The translations under genes and the position numbers were made by a program. A stretch of 64,000 nucleotides of DNA from a virus. The DNA lies in the IMG/VR virus record IMGVR_UViG_3300045684_000050, positions 1 through 64,000 of that record; one strand, given 5' to 3'. Shown here piece by piece: positions 59,185 to 64,000 of the stretch (position 1 is its first letter; each line of letters opens with the position of its first letter). The notes beneath the pieces were generated by a model. The model did not search any database and had not been told where the DNA came from. It saw nothing but the letters and a program-made list of their open reading frames with translations.

Positions 59185-59904
59185 CTATAAAGGATTTACC
59201 GTCTGTGAAGCATCTTTGTCATCTGACTTGACATCAGTAGCTAATGTTATATTCAATAAGCCAGCAAGTAACTGTATACATCTCTGGACAACCGACTCTT
59301 GATACTTAGGATCTAAGAAAAACTCTTGGTCTAAGAACTTACATATTGTCTTTTCATCACAAGTCTCATACTTAACTAAATCTAATGGATTCGTAAATGG
59401 GCCTTCTACACTTAATGTCTTTGGCTTCGCTCCTTCTCCATGCAACACATATAAACTTTTCTTACCGGCACGATCTTTTATACTGTAAATATTGCCAGAT
59501 GAAATAAATGACTTTCTCGATCCAGAAAACATAGATAAGTCTCCCCAATTGATAAAATCAAAATTGGTGCCATCAGGTAAAGTGATTTGCTTCAATTGAT
59601 CTCCTAAAAATTCCGGAAGATGCTTTTCAGACTTCATCCAGGTACATCCTACAGGAGGCAGACATGGACACTCATTTAAATCAACTTCACACATATGAAC
59701 ACAATCAAGAAAATATTGATCGATAGTTTCTCTAATTCCGGCCTTTAATTTAGTCTCTTGTTGATTAAAAATAACAGCATTCTTGACCATCATAAAAAAA
59801 CGATACACTAACATATTTGGAAGTGAAATTGCTCGCTGGGGATGCAAACTCTTATCCTCTAGTGGTAAGCGAATATCATCAATATATGATTGTATAGTCC
59901 TCAT
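59185..59904 (-). CDS. Connector/ring virion protein 3 (239 aa)
   Basis: A mixed alpha/beta protein with a Cys pair set (MCEVDLNECPCLPPVGC, residues about 92-108). The C-terminal part (FTNPLDLVKYETCDEKTICK, FFLDPKYQESVVQRCIQLLA) resembles crAss-like ring proteins in order and spacing. Start ATG directly follows the TAA of the tiny basic peptide (TAAATG). Confidence 0.55.
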   Translation of the reverse strand: MRTIQSYIDDIRLPLEDKSLHPQRAISLPNMLVYRFFMMVKNAVIFNQQETKLKAGIRETIDQYFLDCVHMCEVDLNECPCLPPVGCTWMKSEKHLPEFLGDQLKQITLPDGTNFDFINWGDLSMFSGSRKSFISSGNIYSIKDRAGKKSLYVLHGEGAKPKTLSVEGPFTNPLDLVKYETCDEKTICKFLDQEFFLDPKYQESVVQRCIQLLAGLLNITLATDVKSDDKDASQTVNPL

Positions 59905-59958
59905 TTATCTTTTACGTTTACCCTTCTTCTTTGGATTTTTATTCTTGTTTTTTCCCAT
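59905..59958 (-). CDS. Tiny basic peptide (17 aa)
   Basis: A 17-codon frame (MGKNKNKNPKKKGKRKR) whose stop abuts the next ATG (TAAATG). Eleven of 17 residues are Lys or Arg. It may be a leader that couples translation of the connector gene, or a nucleic-acid-binding peptide. It is below normal annotation length; the neat fit is the support. Confidence 0.4.
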   Translation of the reverse strand: MGKNKNKNPKKKGKRKR

Positions 59959-59968
59959 GCCATAATTT

Positions 59969-60478
59969 CTATATTTTAGTAGCCAATAAATATCCAGCGG
60001 CCCCCGGAACTAAATACTTTAGCTTCAAAGGACCAAACCCAAAACTAATAATATTTTCAAAAACAGATTTCCTTTTTAATTGCTTGACTTCTAACTCTAA
60101 CTTTTCAATCAAGACATTAGACTCATTTATACTCTTTATGCTCATGTTATACATGGTAGCATATCTCTGAATTTGCATATCCTTCTCTTCAATCTGCATT
60201 CTTAGATTGTCCTTGATATTCACCAAAGACCCTACTACTAAGCTATCTGACTCTATCTGTTTGCCTAATGAAGCAATATACTTATAATTCTGCTCTATCT
60301 CATTCTTGAGCAATGGATTCTCCTCCCATGCTTTATAAAGACTATGCACAACCCAATCATCCAATACAAAAGTCTTGGTCTTAGCTTGGTATAGTTTTAT
60401 TCCTACCTGTGAACTAATACTACTGGATAGTATCAGACTTGTAGAAAGTATTAATAAGATGTATCTCAAGCTCTGCAT
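59969..60478 (-). CDS. Spanin-like membrane protein (169 aa)
   Basis: An N-terminal hydrophobic signal (LRYILLILSTSLILSSSIS), a central coiled-coil (IEEKDMQIQRYATMYNMSIK) and a C-terminal hydrophobic segment (VPGAAGYLLATKI). It overlaps the end of the upstream gene by 59 bases, the layout of embedded o-spanin genes, but no lipobox Cys is seen. It would act with the neighbour in outer membrane disruption. Assignment is by gene order. Confidence 0.45.
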   Translation of the reverse strand: MQSLRYILLILSTSLILSSSISSQVGIKLYQAKTKTFVLDDWVVHSLYKAWEENPLLKNEIEQNYKYIASLGKQIESDSLVVGSLVNIKDNLRMQIEEKDMQIQRYATMYNMSIKSINESNVLIEKLELEVKQLKRKSVFENIISFGFGPLKLKYLVPGAAGYLLATKI

Positions 60479-60845
60479 TATTATAGATTTTCTTTGACAT
60501 TAATTCTTCTCTAGCTGCTTTCATTTGATCTAGTGCTTTCGCTCTGGTCTTATTTGACCAAGCTAACTTCTTATTCCTGTCTATGTGCTCATCCAAATTT
60601 CTACTCAATACCTCATTCAAAATCTCCAAATCTGCAATCTCATTAGAGGTTACATTTATGCTATCTTGATATATTTCCAACACTTGATTAATTGAATCTA
60701 TGTATTGCTTATGCTTATCGATAGCTAACTCATTGTCACTTGTACGCGTAAAAAACCACCAATTCAATATAAAGCTACATATAAATAAGACACTAAGCAA
60801 TATTGTCTTATTGTATGATATAAATGCTAGTATTTTTTTAGCCAT
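60420..60845 (-). CDS. i-spanin-like protein (141 aa)
   Basis: One N-terminal membrane helix (TILLSVLFICSFILNWWFF) followed by a periplasmic coiled coil (DSINVTSNEIADLEILNEVL). This is the layout of inner-membrane spanins that connect to an outer membrane partner during lysis. The gene follows the endolysin gene by two bases. No sequence family is recognised, so the call rests on topology and position. Confidence 0.5.
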   Translation of the reverse strand: MAKKILAFISYNKTILLSVLFICSFILNWWFFTRTSDNELAIDKHKQYIDSINQVLEIYQDSINVTSNEIADLEILNEVLSRNLDEHIDRNKKLAWSNKTRAKALDQMKAAREELMSKKIYNNAELEIHLINTFYKSDTIQ

Positions 60846-60847
60846 GG

Positions 60848-61387
60848 TTATTCTCCTATAAAATTAGTAATCGCATAAACAGTGCTCTTTGCCCTGATAC
60901 TTCTAAATATCCCATCATTACCATTGTCACCCATATCACTCGTATTGGCCTCCACCGTATATAGATAGTTGCCGTGACTTTTGAGATAAAGACCTACGTG
61001 ACCTATTCTACCTTTACTTTCTCTCCAATAAGTTACTGCGTCTCCTGGCTTCGCATCCGTAATCTTACCTCTTTTATTTTTCACGTAAACAGCTTCTGAC
61101 TTCTTAAACCACGAAGGGCTCCAAGCACTATTAGGATTATTAAGAATACCACACTCTCGATATATGTAAGATGTAAATAGAGCACAATAGGGGGTGCCTT
61201 TGCTAAATCCCATTGAACGCTGAAGTTTCTCTATAAAATCCCCATCATTATTATTCGTTTTCTCTCTTATACCAATATAGGTTTCTGCACATTCAATAAC
61301 ACATGATCTATCACTTGACTCATTTGCATAAACAGGTCCACATAATATAATAGACAATGCAATAAGAAACTTTGGCAATATTTTCAT
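60848..61387 (-). CDS. Secreted endolysin (CHAP/NlpC-P60-like)
   Basis: The 179-residue protein has an N-terminal signal sequence (MKILPKFLIALSIILCGPVYA). The mature part carries the CHAP-type catalytic set: Cys in KGTPYCALFTSYIYRECG, His in RIGHVGLYLKSHGNY and Asn in YTVEANTSD, placed in the usual order. Such enzymes cleave peptidoglycan as amidases or endopeptidases. A signal peptide means it can be exported by the host Sec system. It lies between holin-like and spanin-like genes, forming a lysis module. A TTATCTTTG box precedes it at 61426. Confidence 0.85.
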   Translation of the reverse strand: MKILPKFLIALSIILCGPVYANESSDRSCVIECAETYIGIREKTNNNDGDFIEKLQRSMGFSKGTPYCALFTSYIYRECGILNNPNSAWSPSWFKKSEAVYVKNKRGKITDAKPGDAVTYWRESKGRIGHVGLYLKSHGNYLYTVEANTSDMGDNGNDGIFRSIRAKSTVYAITNFIGE

Positions 61388-61425
61388 CCTCCTTGGCTTT
61401 TAATTCACGGAATTCTTTAACATTA

Positions 61426-61434
61426 CAAAGATAA
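61426..61434 (-). promoter_or_regulatory. TTATCTTTG promoter box before the endolysin gene
   Basis: Exact TTATCTTTG on the minus strand, 39 bases before the ATG at 61387 and just downstream of the holin-like gene stop. It gives the lysis genes a possible separate transcript. Confidence 0.55.
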
Positions 61435-61442
61435 TCTTTTTT

Positions 61443-61871
61443 CTATAATCCGGTTGGAGGTGAATTTAGAATCGCAAAAATTATTGAGAATAAAAAAACA
61501 ACAGAAATAGTCGCTCTTTGCCATCCTTCAAGCTCAGCAAACTGTCCATTAAATATCCCCTCAATGCCTTTATGGATAGAATTGAAACCTATAAATATGA
61601 ATACCCTGGCAAGCAAATATATCGTAAGAAACGACACCATCTTAGTTATCAATATTGAGATAACAGGTAATTGCAAATTATAAATTTCAACAGTTCCTGG
61701 ATCTGATCCGACATTTTCTAAATAATCCTTAAACCAATATAATCCTATAAATATTGTAAGTATTATGAACGTTGCAGGCAGCTCCTTTAGCTGTTTTAAT
61801 GTAGTCCATAAACTCCATTTCTCTTTCACTAATTTTTTCATTGAATCTATTTTTAATTTGTATTGTGCCAT
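61443..61871 (-). CDS. Holin-like membrane protein (142 aa)
   Basis: Three membrane segments can be seen: ATFIILTIFIGLYWF, ITKMVSFLTIYLLARVFIFI and ATISVVFLFSIIFAILN, with basic helices at the N-terminus. The gene lies directly before the endolysin gene. Small proteins with two or three membrane helices next to an endolysin are typical holins, which open the inner membrane at lysis. No family name can be given with certainty. Confidence 0.6.
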   Translation of the reverse strand: MAQYKLKIDSMKKLVKEKWSLWTTLKQLKELPATFIILTIFIGLYWFKDYLENVGSDPGTVEIYNLQLPVISILITKMVSFLTIYLLARVFIFIGFNSIHKGIEGIFNGQFAELEGWQRATISVVFLFSIIFAILNSPPTGL

Positions 61872-61969
61872 TTCCTGTGATTTTAGTTAATATTTGATAC
61901 ACTCAAGTATTTCTAAAACCGGAATTTAATATTGTTTTTAAATCCTATTTATGTTTAAGCTCATATCGC

Positions 61970-62137
61970 TTATATTATATTTGCATCTTGCGTTAGTCTA
62001 CCAAGAATATTGTTTACATTTACCAACGATCCTATACTGTTTGCGTTAGTGGCATCAATATCTGTCCCTTTTCTAAAACCCTTAAACTCCCCGTTGTAGA
62101 ACTTGATTCTAAGAAGATACTGTATCTTATGACTCAT
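61970..62137 (-). CDS. Small hypothetical protein (55 aa)
   Basis: A 55-codon frame from ATG 62137 to TAA 61970-61972. The product (MSHKIQYLLRIKFYNGEFKG at the start, NVNNILGRLTQDANII at the end) is basic and beta-like in its first half. It lies nine bases after the stop of the tail protein gene, supporting a shared transcript. Unknown role. Confidence 0.55.
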   Translation of the reverse strand: MSHKIQYLLRIKFYNGEFKGFRKGTDIDATNANSIGSLVNVNNILGRLTQDANII

Positions 62138-62146
62138 ATTACTTCA

Positions 62147-63676
62147 TTATTTAAAATTAGCATCCCTTAATATTGTTCCTCCAACAGGATTAACATTTGG
62201 ATCTGCATTACCGATTAATACATTAGTTGCCACATTATTTATAATAACATCATTAGCTTCATCAATATCATCATTAGCAATTGCAGCTACTGTACCATCA
62301 TTTATAAGTTTAGCATTTTGAACTGTTAAACCTAAATCTTGATTACCAGGAGTATCTTGCAATCTAATTACACTTTGAGCGGCTTCTTTAGTATAAAAAT
62401 TACCAGATACTATAGTAGATTGATTAGTAATAAGTTGAGTTGTCCATACAACAGGTCCAGTTTCAGCAACACCATGATTAACATTAATCATAGATTTATG
62501 ATTACCTGCGGAACCATATGCTGTGACAGCAGCAACTGGACAATTATTAGTTGTATAAGCATTATTTACATTAATAGAATTAACACAATTCCTAGAAATA
62601 AACCCACCATTATCTATTAATGCAGTAAATATTCCAGCAGAAATAGTGCCGCGTAAAGTATTGATATTTATATTAATAGCACTATTACCTCCACTAGCTG
62701 TTCCATTTTGTTGATATATAAATCCTAAATTACTTAATTTATTAGCACTTACAGCATCTGCATTATTAACCTCCGTTGTATCATCTAATACAAAATCTGT
62801 AAAATTACCTAATTCTATACCTGGATGTTGAACATCAAATGTTCCTATATTAACATTTATACTAGAATTATTAAAGTATCTACCATAAGAGTTAAATCCT
62901 GCAACTACTGAATTACCAGAACTATATCCGTAAAAATTACCAACATTAGCAGTAACTTTAAGATTTTCACAACTTCTAAGATTTGCTATACCTCTTAAAT
63001 CTTTTGCTACATTAGCACCTCTCTCGTCTACAAAATAGTTTCCTATCTCAATAGCTATATTTCCTGATTGTACCACATTAGTACCACTATCACCAACATA
63101 AAAAAAAGCTAATCCCCATGTTTCTAATGAACTTTCAATAGCATTTACTTGATTAACTTTAATAATAGCATTTACATTTTCTGCTGCCCTAAAAAGAAAA
63201 CCTAGAGGACCAAATGTTATAGTATCTGCATTAAATACTACATCGACCATATCTGTTATATCACCATCTTGTTTTTCAAAAAGAGAACTATTTGCTGCAA
63301 TAAATTTACCGTGTCCTAATATTTTAGTAGATAAATTTCCAGCAACTCTTTTAGAAAATAAATATGGTGATACAGTAACAGCATCATTAACAGAAGTTAA
63401 TCCTGTGTTTTGTTCCCAATACCAGTTTACATTATCTTTTAACAAAAAATCAGTACCCGCACCAGTATGAATGATATCAGGAGATGCCTCTGCAAGACCT
63501 ACTGTCCAAGTACCATCTAATACATGAATTATATCACCAGTTTCTGCTGCTAACCAAGCAGTATGTGGATCTTTCCATGATCTAGATGTATAACCTTTTA
63601 ATGCAGATTGATTATTCCCAGTACTCTTACTAACATATAGTATTCTAGAATTATCTTTTTCAATTAAATATGTCAT
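62147..63676 (-). CDS. Beta-helix tail fibre or spike protein (509 aa)
   Basis: The N-terminus carries a YVSKSTGNNQSALKGYTSRS segment and HTAWLAAETGDIIHVLDG, the opening typical of right-handed beta-helix (pectate-lyase-like) phage proteins. The rest is a long series of Asn/Ile/Val-rich strands (INININTLRGTISAGIF, KSMINVNHGVAE) with about 20-25-residue spacing, as in a parallel beta helix. Such proteins bind or degrade surface polysaccharide and determine host range. A catalytic site cannot be pinpointed. Confidence 0.65.
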   Translation of the reverse strand: MTYLIEKDNSRILYVSKSTGNNQSALKGYTSRSWKDPHTAWLAAETGDIIHVLDGTWTVGLAEASPDIIHTGAGTDFLLKDNVNWYWEQNTGLTSVNDAVTVSPYLFSKRVAGNLSTKILGHGKFIAANSSLFEKQDGDITDMVDVVFNADTITFGPLGFLFRAAENVNAIIKVNQVNAIESSLETWGLAFFYVGDSGTNVVQSGNIAIEIGNYFVDERGANVAKDLRGIANLRSCENLKVTANVGNFYGYSSGNSVVAGFNSYGRYFNNSSINVNIGTFDVQHPGIELGNFTDFVLDDTTEVNNADAVSANKLSNLGFIYQQNGTASGGNSAINININTLRGTISAGIFTALIDNGGFISRNCVNSINVNNAYTTNNCPVAAVTAYGSAGNHKSMINVNHGVAETGPVVWTTQLITNQSTIVSGNFYTKEAAQSVIRLQDTPGNQDLGLTVQNAKLINDGTVAAIANDDIDEANDVIINNVATNVLIGNADPNVNPVGGTILRDANFK

Positions 63677-63729
63677 TTTTATAATACTTTACTTATAATA
63701 GATTCCAAATATTAAATCATGTGCTGCCA

Positions 63730-64000
63730 TTATATAATATTTGTGTTCCGAGTAATAGTGTCAATGGTCTCTGTTATGTTTACATCTAATACTAAGGAGT
63801 TAGCATAACAATTTATAAAATTAATATTTATAGGAGCACCAGCATTACTAACTACAGGAGCAACATTCATATCATTTATGAAAGTACAATTCTCAAATTG
63901 AATTGTACTATGATCAACAGAATTTCCATTAATTGCAACCACTGGTTGGCCAATTCCTTGTGATTCAAATCTACAGTCTTTAAATATGAGCTTACCTGTA
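63730..64000 (-). CDS. Beta-helix protein, partial at the right edge
   Basis: The minus-strand frame ends at 63730 and stays open to the window edge at 64000, so its start lies outside. Visible residues (KLIFKDCRFESQGIGQPVVA, TIQFENCTFINDMN) show the repeating F-x-[ND]-C-x-F pattern of right-handed beta helices. It is probably a second tail fibre or spike protein, upstream of the one at 62147. GTG codons inside are not starts. Confidence 0.6.
   Translation of the reverse strand, partial: TGKLIFKDCRFESQGIGQPVVAINGNSVDHSTIQFENCTFINDMNVAPVVSNAGAPININFINCYANSLVLDVNITETIDTITRNTNII

Overview
The window is AT-rich, gene-dense DNA with mostly short overlapping genes. It is best read as part of a tailed double-stranded DNA phage infecting a member of the Bacteroidota. 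The host assignment rests on TAnnTTTG-type promoter boxes (often exactly TTATCTTTG), the absence of Shine-Dalgarno leaders, A/C-rich start leaders such as CAATAACAATG, and the family of recombination sites described below. The virion genes (short connector or ring proteins, a very large muzzle-like protein, a glycine-rich internal protein, a 4289-residue protein and a murein-hydrolase virion protein) resemble those of podovirus-like, crAss-like phages. That comparison is from memory of those families and not from a search. No portal, capsid, terminase or phage integrase gene lies in the window, so the genome continues on both sides.

Layout. (1) 1-11 kb, plus strand: two tandem-repeat regions (1-188 and about 2479-2985), duplicated promoter/leader blocks, a run of small early-type genes, a RadC-like JAB protein, a sliding clamp with a repetitive N-terminal tail, an HTH protein, a zinc-ribbon protein and a RepA-like ATPase closed by a strong terminator. 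(2) 11-16.4 kb, minus strand: small genes, two FGKYKG-type proteins, a DNA methyltransferase and a possible nucleotidyltransferase. (3) 16.4-18.3 kb, plus strand: small genes including an ArsR-like winged helix, fired from a divergent promoter region. (4) 18.3-20.4 kb, minus strand: a SET-domain protein and two exported proteins. (5) 20.4-26.3 kb, minus strand: fourteen short gene modules, each followed by an imperfect palindrome with GTT- and AAC-type boxes at its ends. This is the architecture of integron gene cassettes with attC sites, but no integron integrase is present, so it is a CALIN-like array inside a phage genome. (6) 26.4-26.7 kb, plus strand: a decayed PAPS-reductase-like gene. 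(7) 26.8-40 kb, minus strand: the muzzle-like protein and a replication module (SF2 helicase, family A DNA polymerase, Gp157-like protein, Toprim primase, SSB-like protein), with a candidate plus-strand small RNA at about 36.36 kb. (8) 40-64 kb, minus strand: the 4289-residue polyvalent protein, virion hydrolase, internal protein, connector or ring proteins, a lysis module (spanin-like proteins, endolysin, holin-like protein) and beta-helix tail proteins, the last running off the right edge.

How the parts work together. The right and centre form late (virion and lysis) and replication transcription units read leftwards. The left arm is a separate rightward unit carrying the clamp and helicase. 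The cassette array sits in the same orientation as its minus-strand phage neighbours and could be expressed by read-through. It is the most unusual part of the window: a set of swappable, mostly unknown small genes, some of them paralogous, including a DNA methyltransferase, carried by a phage.
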